DNA from: Nannochloropsis oceanica
Taxonomy: Eukaryota > Sar > Eustigmatophyceae > Eustigmatales > Monodopsidaceae
Direction of reading: 5' to 3'
Length of the DNA: 64,000 bases
Assembly: GCA_004519485.1 (NCBI GenBank)
Contig: CP038112.1
Coordinates: forward strand, 744,001 to 808,000
Both the position numbers and the translations under genes were made by a program. Below, piece by piece: positions 33,301 through 44,300 of this stretch (position 1 is its first letter; every line of letters starts with the position of its first letter). Below the pieces are notes generated by a model. It made no database searches and was not told the DNA's origin. It saw nothing but the letters and a program-made list of their open reading frames with translations.

Positions 33301-34749
33301 GGGAAGTAGGAAGGGAGAGAGGGCGGGCGTCGCGTACCTTGAGCATAACGGCGCTGGCTGGTTCGTAGAATCCTGTGGAGTAACGACAAGAAGGAGAGGA
33401 TGTGAGCTTATACGTCGACCGCACGAAGAGTGCATGCCCAGCAATCAACAACTTCACCACACCCACCCACCCTCCCTCCCTCCCTCCCTCCCTCCCTCCC
33501 TCCCTCCTCACCCAGCATCCCCCCGACTCGAGCCGTCGTCAACCTCCCGGCATGTAGTGCCCCCCACTCCCACGAGCTTTGCCTATACCTCCCCAAGTCA
33601 GCAGCAGAGGTAGGGGGCAAAGGCGAAGAAGGGAGGGAGGAGAAGGAGGGGTGGGAGCGAAGGTGCGCCCAGGGGATGGCTCGCCAGTGGATGTTTGGCT
33701 TATTGCCGTTGCGGCGCCAGGAGGAGGAAGGGGGGGGAGGGAGGGAGAGAGGGCGCGTGGCGGACGAGGTGGATGAGGGTGGCTTTAGTGTGGGCGTGGT
33801 GGACGGGGGAGAGGTCGGGAGGGAGGGATAGGGGGAGGGAGGGAGGGAGGGCGCTTGGAGGACAATGACATCCTCGGCGTCGTAGAGGGGCGGAGAGCTG
33901 AGAGGGGAGGAAGGGGAGGAGGTAGGGGGTGGGGAATCGCCGGAGGAAGCAAAGGAAGGGAAGGGTGGACGGTGCTTGTGCCGAGGGGAGAGGTAGACCT
34001 ACCGGGTCAGGAGTGGTGGGGAGGGGGAGGAGGAAGGATGGAAGGAGGACGAGAAAGGGGCCGAACAGAAGATGAGGTGATTGCATGTGTGTGGATGAGG
34101 AGGGACGATGACATTAAAACATTCGACGGGACATGTACACATGTCGTTTGTTGCTTAGGAATGCTTAAGTCGTACAAAGAGAGACCCATGGAGGACACTG
34201 ACACTCCCACACACATACCTGCGAGGGGACTAGGGAGATGGCAGGGGCCTGGGCGTCGTTTTCCTCATCCTGCTGCCGCCGCTTCCGCCGACGTTCCCGT
34301 GCCATGGCGCGACGATGGTATTTGGCTTCGTTAGGGGAGGGCGGGGGGTGATTGTTGGAGGAGGAGGCTGAGGGGGGCGAGGAGGAGGAGGAGGAGGAGG
34401 AGGAGGAGGAGGAGGATGGTGTCGAGAAGAGGAAGGGTCGACCTGGAGCTGGCGAGAGCAAAAAGATGTGGTGCTGTACCTATATTTAGAAAGAGAGGAG
34501 GGCATTACCACGTGTGCCTAGGGGCATAGCTACTGTCGTGCTCGCATTACGTACCTGCTGCTTGCTTCCTGCTCCGCTTATACCCCTATTGCTGCCTGGA
34601 CTGGCTGCGCTGGAAGGATGGGACTGGATAAATGCTACACGGGAAGAAATCGACGCCAGCACAACACTGAGAAGGTGGAGAACGGCAAGAAGGAAGAGGA
34701 TTGAGCGAGGAAGCAGTAGAAAAAGCGCAAAGAGAGGGCGGGTCGTCAT
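30398..34749 (-). CDS. YqaJ-type nuclease with predicted plastid leader
   Basis: Twelve exons: 34749-34555, 34479-34219, 33974-33512, 33372-33338, 33069-32805, 32699-32574, 32449-32295, 32129-31819, 31687-31588, 31278-31165, 30845-30769, 30554-30398; 752 residues, all phases closing. The N-terminus is strongly hydrophobic (FALFLLLPRSILFLLAVLHL) and ends ASISSRVA|FIQS; Phe after the cut is the hallmark of stramenopile plastid preproteins. The YqaJ order follows: SSWEWGALHAGRLTTARVGG, MLGFYEPASAVML, RWGNTQEATSILAALNYLC, QEAGLCCLEAVYP, MGASPDGVIVWEDG (Asp491), EACECKNHAPF (Glu505, Lys507), IGPWHVAQLSWHMLCLGPH, LLRLPRDDAYLGQMLKF and LDLNFFLNGPKGLNS. The PD-(D/E)XK residues are present, so it is probably an active DNA exonuclease in recombination or repair, in the plastid if the leader is right. 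Introns 9 and 10 start with GC. The exon 3 acceptor is the least certain boundary. Confidence 0.88.
30555..30680. repeat. (GGGA)n tract in the last intron of the YqaJ-type gene
   Basis: About 125 bp of nearly pure GAGG units with three GAGA interruptions, directly before the acceptor; C-rich on the coding strand. Confidence 0.85.
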
Positions 34750-36509
34750 TCAGGCATCCTGAGGTGGAGTCAGGGCAAGGGTAGGTCGAAATTAACACTC
34801 AAGTGGGGGAAAAGGAAGGTCCAAAGATCGCTCTGGGTGACTGTTTGACTGCGGCCTCTGTGTGTGGATGGAGATAGGAGGAGTGTGAGAGGGTCAGACG
34901 ATCGGGTGGGAAAGCTCCTTTCGGGCACTGACTGGACACGTAATTATTCCCTAATATGTTGCTCTAGCCTCACTCGAAGTTGTGCCAGCGCCAAACAAGG
35001 AACAAAGGGGGGAACATAGTAAAGTCGGAATAAGTCGGCATGAAAGACAAGTTTGCGGATGCCGTACTCTAAGAGAATTTCCTTTTGACTGCGAGGCAAG
35101 AGAAATGAAGTAAGAATATGAGATGCAAACCAGTGGGTGCGGTGGTGCAGTGGTGCGAATCGCCATCCGTAGAGGCGGGTATCCTCACTCATGTTCGTCG
35201 CTTTTTCTCTCTCTTTCTTTCTTCTATTACATCTGTTATCTCAAGCATATAATTCCGCTTGCTACCTATAGGTAAATGAGTACCAATATATGCTCAATTT
35301 TGCCCCGATCCTTGTCCTCCTCCCCTCAAGCCCTCATCCGATGCGTCACCACAGCGCAGAACGGGAATTAATCTGCCAAGGATTCTGCTTGTAGAGCTGC
35401 GCGCGGAGGGACGACTTCGACAGGAATACCAAGGGACGGAGGGAGAGAGAAAGGAGTGAATGAACAGAAACGGAGGAGGGAAATTTGCTCATTATTATCC
35501 TTATCGAGGTTCATTAGCCGTAGCTGGCTGGTTGATATTAACTCGCGCCAGCACATCCTTCATCCGCATATTTATTATTACTTCTTCTATCTATTTGTGT
35601 CTTTTATGTGAAGTCTTTTTCACCCTCGCAATAGATCCATAACCATGAAGACTTCACAGAGTTCTACAAGGACTTGCAATGTACATGGGGAGAGGGCAAA
35701 TAAAAGAAAGGAAGAAGAGAGGAGAGACGATTGTCTATGATACCGCCTTCCTAGCAGTGAGGTTGACATCGTCATTAGTTGCATGTCTTTTCATGGAATG
35801 GCATTCCGTGATGTGATTATCACGTGCAGCCTGCCTTTTAGGGTGCTGAGGGCGGGTGCTGCGACGTCCAGTTAGTCAGAGGTCGACGTGGGAGGGGGGG
35901 AAAGAAGAGGGGACGGATGAGAAGGACGAGGAAAATGATGAAGAAGAGCCAGGAAGTGCATGTGTAGAGGCTCCGTACGCAAGCACGTGATTATTCGACA
36001 TGAAACCTCGCTCAATTAAATAGGAGCTTGTATCATCCTGGCTTGAGCTCTGCCGCGGCAGAGAGGGGTAGCAGGCCCATCATTATCGCCGTCTCCCACC
36101 GCTGCTGCTGCTGAGGCGACCTCCATACCGCGTGGCGCAGCGCCTTCCCAGCCCACCATGCCTTGAACTAGGTCTCATAGGGGCATCCTTAAGCTTGCGC
36201 TTGCCCGAATTGACGCTGCGCCATTGCGCCCTAATCTTGAAGTTTCCCTGGGTTTGTCACGGCGGGGTTTCGTTTTTAATTTTGATGAATTCTTTTGGGA
36301 GATCGATATCGACCGCGGTCAATGCTCTAATTACATCGAAATATTTCATTTGATGGGTCGTTTATATCCATCGACATGTCTGGCGGGGGGGACAGAGAAT
36401 GGGTGGGATGAGTTCCTCTTCGAATGTGTTGCCAACCTCCTACACCAGTCAAATAGATGTGACTCTAAGATCTATATTTCACTTACCTTCTGCCTTTCCC
36501 GAAAGCAGG
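34750..36509. other. Shared upstream region of YqaJ-type and TFIIS-like genes
   Basis: 1.8 kb between two divergent genes, free of the tetranucleotide tracts. An 82-codon ATG frame on the minus strand (35192-34944) is open but matches nothing and is not called. A run ending in CCGAAAGCAG directly before the TFIIS-like ATG suggests a 5' UTR intron whose first exon lies in this region. Confidence 0.45.
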
Positions 36510-38055
36510 ATGCAAGCGGTCGTCAAGCACGACGACCAGCAGCAATGTGAGGACCTGGAGGCGGCATTGGCCTTGGCGCTTGAAGAGGACGAGGCAAGCA
36601 CGTGCAGTGTTGAGGCGTCAGAGGCGGCAAGACAACCGCGTGAGGACTTGCAGGCGGGAATGAAGGAAAACGACAACATGAACGTCCGAGTAAAACACTC
36701 CTTTTCGATGTCCTCCGTTTTGGGCGTTTTACCAGATGTACGTTCATCGAACAACCTCCTCCCATTTTCTGCTTTTTTCCCCTCCAGTCCTCCCTCTCAC
36801 TCCCTTTCTGGGTGCCATACTACCTTGCTATCCATCATTTCATCTAATAACAGGACATCCTCTGTCGATTGCTCATTTATGCGGGAACAATTCGTGGCAA
36901 GGTCTCCAAAAGGTGGGAGAGAATAAAGATTTTAGGTGCGAGGGAGGGAGGGAAAGGGGGAGGGAGGAAAGAGAAGGAGGGATGGCATCGCGAACCTTGA
37001 CTGACGAGACGAGATGATCTTGACAATGCCGCAAGATGATGACTACAGCATACCATTATCGTTGTTCTTTCGTTTGCACACGCAGTGGTTAGAGAGCGGC
37101 ATGTGAATGTGCTCTTGGAAAAGACGAAGCTGCCAGAGGGGCTATGTCGGGAGGTGGAGGGAGAGCTGTACGCAGCGGCGCAACACCGGTGAGTAACAGC
37201 TACAATCATTTTTAAAACCTACAGTGATCTTACTATTTTGTCGATCTCTCTATTTCGCGTCTTATTTGAATTCCTATCGTTTTTCTGTCTTCAATATCTC
37301 CCTTTGTTCAGGATTACTTCTTTTGAGTACAAGAACACTCTCCGCAAGCTCCTCTTCCACTTGAAAGAAAGCATCAGCGAGGACGATACCACGAAGGGCA
37401 ATCCCCTCATCCGACAACGATTGCTCTCGGGGTGAGTGACTTTCCTGTCGTTATTCTGTACTTCTCTCTTCTCCTTCCGTTTACTCTATTTCCCTGCTTT
37501 TCGAGAGGAGGGCTGGCATGAGCTGTCAATCACCTGATCCCACTCATTCCCCCCTTTTCCGTCTGCCTCTTATCCCGTTGCAAGGGAACTTCTTCCTTTT
37601 CATCTTGTCCGCCTAGCTCCTGAGGAGTTCTTACGCGATGATGAAAAGGCTTTGAGGGAGAAGGCCGGGGAAGAGGCGCACAAGCGCATGAGTTTGAGCG
37701 CAGAGGAGGTGCAGGTAAAAAGTGACTGAAAGAGTGGTGGAGCGAGAAAGGAGGTCTGAAAAATGCATATGTATCTCTTAGTAAAGCTCCATTGCTTTTC
37801 TGGGCCTCCTTTTCATTTTGGGGAAGGAGCAGGGTTAAACACATGTCCTCCGACTTATGCTGTTTCTTGTGATCCTACCTTATGGATCGGCCACGCACAC
37901 AGGCTCAAGCGGGGCGGCTCCTTTCAAGGGCTTACCAATGCAGGCACTGTCACAACAATAGATGCTGGGTTCGTCGCTGGCGTCGGAAGCCGCAGGTGGA
38001 TAGGTATCGCCTGTTGATAACATGTGATTCGTGTGGGGATAGCTGGGATGAATAA
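36510..38055 (+). CDS. Short TFIIS-like transcription elongation factor
   Basis: Six exons: 36510-36737, 36854-36935, 37086-37188, 37312-37431, 37585-37714, 37903-38055; 271 residues, phases consistent. The TFIIS central domain covers about 105-222: VRERHVNVLLEKTKLPEGLC, REVEGELYAAAQHR, ITSFEYKNTLRKLLFHLKES, NPLIRQRLLSGELLPFHLVR, LAPEEFLRDDEKALREKA. The zinc ribbon follows, CRHC (234-237) and CDSC (262-265), ending GDSWDE. Canonical TFIIS inserts an acidic hairpin (RSADEP) into RNA polymerase II to trigger transcript cleavage; here the same-length segment reads RKPQVDRY, so the Asp-Glu pair is Val253-Asp254. Cleavage stimulation is therefore doubtful. The N-terminal part is short, acidic and lacks a clear LW domain. 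An acceptor sits one base before the ATG, implying a spliced 5' UTR. Confidence 0.87.
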
Positions 38056-38389
38056 TGAGACGTCCATGCAAATCAATGCGTGCATGTGGGATCATAAAGG
38101 AAAACAAGAAGAAGACTGTAAAAAGGAAAAGGACAGGAATAAGAGCAGATGAGAAAATGAAAAAATGAAGTAACGCGTCTCATGATGTTCGCTCGGGGAT
38201 TAAATATTACGATTTTTAACTCAGGATATGTGACCTTGTAAGGCATATGGAATACCAAAATCTTAGCATGCTTTGCTCTTGTTGTTTCTATGCGTGAAAA
38301 GGCCGAACAATCATCCAATAGCGCAAAAAATATCCAAGCATGTATGAATTTAATAAATAAAATAGGACATTTCTATATCTTAGCGTCTA
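38056..38389. other. Convergent intergenic region
   Basis: About 330 bp between the TFIIS-like stop (+) and the giant gene's stop (-). AT-rich, no tracts and no coding signal; should hold both 3' UTRs. Confidence 0.6.
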
Positions 38390-41300
38390 TTAATACAAAG
38401 GCGCAACAGAATGAGAACCAAGCCTGCGATGAAATATGAATATACCAACGCTTGCAAAAACAAGAGAGACTATTGCTCCAACTCCAGCTTTGACTAATTG
38501 GCGCTTCCGCCGCATCTGCCTCATACGTTTTGCCTCAGCTTTTGCCCGCTCCTGCTCAGTAATATCGTCTAAAGTGTCAATGGTAGTGACAGTTGGAGAT
38601 TCGGTCGCAGCAGTCAGCGATGTCGGAGTCCCGGAAGGTACAGTGCTCCAAAGACTGTCGGTGCCCGCCACTGTAGCCAGTGAAGTAGGTGTAGCAGTCT
38701 GCTGAGTCTCCAGGGGCATAGCTGAGGGTATCGTAGAGGGTGTGTCAAGTGGGACACTGCTGGGATACGTGGACGGAATATCCGGGAAAAACAGATGTGT
38801 ATTGCTCGAAGGAGACACTGACGGGCTGCTCGACGGAGACGACGGCGGGCTCGGGGAGGATGCTAGAGATGAGGATGCCGTTGGGGAGGCGGTTGGATCA
38901 CTTGGGCAAATGCCGCCATTAAATACGTACGTGTCGATCCCCTGCGAAAAAGCAAAGATCTCGCACTTATTTGCACAGCCGCAACTCATGCCATCAAAAG
39001 AGAAAAACTTTGAAGAAGGGTCGCCTTCGTAGCATGTCTGCATGCATCCGAGGACGTCATCCTAGAAAGAGAGAGGAGTTTGGAAGGAGGAGGTCTTATT
39101 ACTTAAATTACCAACGGTTGCGTATGTGCGTTTTCCTTATGACTTCAACCTTCGGAACTTACCGCACTCTTATCAAACTCAGTTTCCGTACAATAGGCGT
39201 CCCCTCTGCAAAGATCTGGTCCTTCTTGTATCTCGCTGGTACCCGACGACGGGCTCGCGGATGGAGACGCAGAGGGCATCTCCGTCGGGCTACTGCTAGG
39301 CGACGCCGACGGAGAAGCAGACGGACTGCTCGAGGGAGACGCTGACGGGCTGCTCGACGGAGACGACGACGGGCTCGCGGATGGAGACGCAGAGGGCATC
39401 TCCGTCGGGCTACTGCTAGGCGACGCCGACGGAGAAGCAGACGGACTGCTCGAGGGAGACGCTGACGGGCTGCTCGACGGAGACGACGACGGGCTCGCGG
39501 ATGGAGACGCAGAGGGCATCTCCGTCGGGCTACTGCTAGGCGACGCCGACGGAGAAGCAGACGGACTGCTCGACGGAGACGCTGACGGGCTGCTCGACGG
39601 AGACGACGACGGGCTCGCGGATGGAGACGCAGACGGCATCTCCGTCGGGCTACTGCTAGGCGACGCCGACGGAGAAGCAGACGGACTGCTCGACGGAGAC
39701 GCTGACGGGCTGCTCGACGGAGACGACGACGGGCTCGCGGATGGAGACGCAGAGGGCATCTCCGTCGGGCTACTGCTAGGCGACGCCGACGGAGAAGCAG
39801 ACGGACTGCTCGACGGAGACGACGGCGGGCTCGGGGAGGATGCTAGAGATGAGGATGCCGTTGGGGAGGCGGTTGGATCACTTGGGCAAATGCCGCCATT
39901 AAATACGTACGTGTCGATCCCCTGCGAAAAAGCAAAGATCTCGCACTTATTTGCACAGCCGCAACTCATGCCATCAAAAGAGAAAAACTTTGAAGAAGGG
40001 TCGCCTTCGTAGCATGTCTGCATGCATCCGAGGACGTCATCCTAGAAAGAGAGAGGAGTTTGGAAGGAGGAGGTCTTATTACTTAAATTACCAACGGTTG
40101 CGTATGTGCGTTTTCCTTATGACTTCAACCTTCGGAACTTACCGCACTCTTATCAAACTCAGTTTCCGTACAATAGGCGTCCCCTCTGCAAAGATCTGGT
40201 CCTTCTTGTATCTCGCTGGTACCCGACGACGGGCTCGCGGATGGAGACGCAGAGGGCATCTCCGTCGGGCTACTGCTAGGCGACGCCGACGGAGAAGCAG
40301 ACGGACTGCTCGACGGAGACGCTGACGGGCTGCTCGACGGAGACGACGACGGGCTCGCGGATGGAGACGCAGAGGGCATCTCCGTCGGGCTACTGCTAGG
40401 CGACGCCGACGGAGAAGCAGACGGACTGCTCGACGGAGACGATGGCGGGCTCGGGGAGGATGCTAGAGATGAGGATGCCGTTGGGGAGGCGGTTGGATCA
40501 CTTGGGCAAATGCCGCCATTAAATACGTACGTGTCGATCCCCTGCGAAAAAGCAAAGATCTCGCACTTATTTGCACAGCCGCAACTCATGCCATCAAAAG
40601 AGAAAAACTTTGAAGAAGGGTCGCCTTCGTAGCATGTCTGCATGCATCCGAGGACGTCATCCTAGAAAGAGAGAGGAGTTTGGAAGGAGGAGGTCTTATT
40701 ACTTGAATTACCAACGGTTGCGTATGTGCGTTTTCCTTATGACTTCAACCTTCGGAACTTACCGCACTCTTATCAAACTCAGTTTCCGTACAATAGGCGT
40801 CCCCTCTGCAAAGATCTGGTCCTTCTTGTATCTCGCTGGTACCCGACGACGGGCTCGCGGATGGAGACGCAGAGGGCATCTCCGTCGGGCTACTGCTAGG
40901 CGACGCCGACGGAGAAGCAGACGGACTGCTCGACGGAGACGCTGACGGGCTGCTCGACGGAGACGACGACGGGCTCGCGGATGGAGACGCAGAGGGCATC
41001 TCCGTCGGGCTACTGCTAGGCGACGCCGACGGAGAAGCAGACGGACTGCTCGACGGAGACGCTGACGGGCTGCTCGACGGAGACGACGACGGGCTCGCGG
41101 ATGGAGACGCAGACGGCATCTCCGTCGGGCTACTGCTAGGCGACGCCGACGGAGAAGCAGACGGACTGCTCGACGGAGACGCTGACGGGCTGCTCGACGG
41201 AGACGACGACGGGCTCGCGGATGGAGACGCAGAGGGCATCTCCGTCGGGCTACTGCTAGGCGACGCCGACGGAGAAGCAGACGGACTGCTCGACGGAGAC

Positions 41301-44300
41301 GCTGACGGGCTGCTCGACGGAGACGACGACGGGCTCGCGGATGGAGACGCAGAGGGCATCTCCGTCGGGCTACTGCTAGGCGACGCCGACGGAGAAGCAG
41401 ACGGACTGCTCGAGGGAGACGCTGACGGGCTGCTCGACGGAGACGACGACGGGCTCGCGGATGGAGACGCAGAGGGCATCTCCGTCGGGCTACTGCTAGG
41501 CGACGCCGACGGAGAAGCAGACGGACTGCTCGAGGGAGACGCTGACGGGCTGCTCGACGGAGACGACGACGGGCTCGCGGATGGAGACGCAGACGGCATC
41601 TCCGTCGGGCTACTGCTAGGCGACGCCGACGGAGAAGCAGACGGACTGCTCGACGGAGACGCTGACGGGCTGCTCGACGGAGACGACGACGGGCTCGCGG
41701 ATGGAGACGCAGAGGGCATCTCCGTCGGGCTACTGCTAGGCGACGCCGACGGAGAAGCAGACGGACTGCTCGAGGGAGACGCTGACGGGCTGCTCGACGG
41801 AGACGACGACGGGCTCGCGGATGGAGACGCAGACGGCATCTCCGTCGGGCTACTGCTAGGCGACGCCGACGGAGACGCTGACGGACTGCTCGAGGGAGAC
41901 GCTGACGGGCTGCTCGACGGAGACGACGACGGGCTCGCGGATGGAGACGCAGAGGGCATCTCCGTCGGGCTACTGCTAGGCGACGCCGACGGAGAAGCAG
42001 ACGGACTGCTCGACGGAGACGATGGCGGGCTCGGGGAGGATGCTAGAGATGAGGATGCCGTTGGGGAGGCGGTTGGATCACTTGGGCAAATGCCGCCATT
42101 AAATACGTACGTGTCGATCCCCTGCGAAAAAGCAAAGATCTCGCACTTATTTGCACAGCCGCAACTCATGCCATCAAAAGAGAAAAACTTTGAAGAAGGG
42201 TCGCCTTCGTAGCATGTCTGCATGCATCCGAGGACGTCATCCTAGAAAGAGAGAGGAGTTTGGAAGGAGGAGGTCTTATTACTTGAATTACCAACGGTTG
42301 CGTATGTGCGTTTTCCTTATGACTTCAACCTTCGGAACTTACCGCACTCTTATCAAACTCAGTTTCCGTACAATAGGCGTCCCCTCTGCAAAGATCTGGT
42401 CCTTCTTGTATCTCGCTGGTACCCGACGACGGGCTCGCGGATGGAGACGCAGAGGGCATCTCCGTCGGGCTACTGCTAGGCGACGCCGACGGAGAAGCAG
42501 ACGGACTGCTCGAGGGAGACGCTGACGGGCTGCTCGACGGAGACGACGACGGGCTCGCGGATGGAGACGCAGAGGGCATCTCCGTCGGGCTACTGCTAGG
42601 CGACGCCGACGGAGAAGCAGACGGACTGCTCGAGGGAGACGCTGACGGGCTGCTCGACGGAGACGACGACGGGCTCGCGGATGGAGACGCAGACGGCATC
42701 TCCGTCGGGCTACTGCTAGGCGACGCCGACGGAGAAGCAGACGGACTGCTCGACGGAGACGACGGCGGGCTCGGGGAGGATGCTAGAGATGAGGATGCCG
42801 TTTGGGAGGCGGTTGGATCACTTGGGCAAATGCCGCCATTAAATACGTACGTGTCGATCCCCTGCGAAAAAGCAAAGATCTCGCACTTATTTGCACAGCC
42901 GCAACTCATGCCATCAAAAGAGAAAAACTTTGAAGAAGGGTCGCCTTCGTAGCATGTCTGCATGCATCCGAGGACGTCATCCTAGAAAGAGAGAGGAGTT
43001 TGGAAGGAGGAGGTCTTATTACTTAAATTACCAACGGTTGCGTATGTGCGTTTTCCTTATGACTTCAACCTTCGGAACTTACCGCACTCTTATCAAACTC
43101 AGTTTCCGTACAATAGGCGTCCCCTCTGCAAAGATCTGGTCCTTCTTGTATCTCGCTGGTACCCGACGACGGGCTCGCGGATGGAGACGCAGAGGGCATC
43201 TCCGTCGGGCTACTGCTAGGCGACGCCGACGGAGAAGCAGACGGACTGCTCGAGGGAGACGCTGACGGGCTGCTCGACGGAGACGACGACGGGCTCGCGG
43301 ATGGAGACGCAGAGGGCATCTCCGTCGGGCTACTGCTAGGCGACGCCGACGGAGAAGCAGACGGACTGCTCGACGGAGACGATGGCGGGCTCGGGGAGGA
43401 TGCTAGAGATGAGGATGCCGTTGGGGAGGCGGTTGGATCACTTGGGCAAATGCCGCCATTAAATACGTACGTGTCGATCCCCTGCGAAAAAGCAAAGATC
43501 TCGCACTTATTTGCACAGCCGCAACTCATGCCATCAAAAGAGAAAAACTTTGAAGAAGGGTCGCCTTCGTAGCATGTCTGCATGCATCCGAGGACGTCAT
43601 CCTAGAAAGAGAGAGGAGTTTGGAAGGAGGAGGTCTTATTACTTGAATTACCAACGGTTGCGTATGTGCGTTTTCCTTATGACTTCAACCTTCGGAACTT
43701 ACCGCACTCTTATCAAACTCAGTTTCCGTACAATAGGCGTCCCCTCTGCAAAATTCTGGTCCTTCTTGTATCTCGCTGGTACCCGACGACGGGCTCGCGG
43801 ATGGAGACGCAGAGGGCATCTCCGTCGGGCTACTGCTAGGCGACGCCGACGGAGAAGCAGACGGACTGCTCGAGGGAGACGCTGACGGGCTGCTCGACGG
43901 AGACGACGACGGGCTCGCGGATGGAGACGCAGAGGGCATCTCCGTCGGGCTACTGCTAGGCGACGCCGACGGAGAAGCAGACGGACTGCTCGACGGAGAC
44001 GCTGACGGGCTGCTCGACGGAGACGACGACGGGCTCGCGGATGGAGACGCAGAGGGCATCTCCGTCGGGCTACTGCTAGGCGACGCCGACGGAGAAGCAG
44101 ACGGACTGCTCGACGGAGACGCTGACGGGCTGCTCGACGGAGACGACGACGGGCTCGCGGATGGAGACGCAGAGGGCATCTCCGTCGGGCTACTGCTAGG
44201 CGACGCCGACGGAGAAGCAGACGGACTGCTCGAGGGAGACGCTGACGGGCTGCTCGACGGAGACGACGACGGGCTCGCGGATGGAGACGCAGACGGCATC

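Noticed and set aside
30398-34749. The YqaJ-type gene as an integrated viral remnant
   Set aside because: It has twelve spliced exons, a plastid-type leader and intact motifs, so it is a host gene whatever its distant origin.
35120-35190. A tRNA-like stretch with an A-box-like TGGTGCAGTGG
   Set aside because: No B box (GGTTCGAAT type) at the right distance and no cloverleaf could be drawn.
34944-35192. 82-codon ATG frame on the minus strand upstream of the YqaJ-type gene
   Set aside because: No leader, motif or splice-supported extension; length is within chance for this composition.
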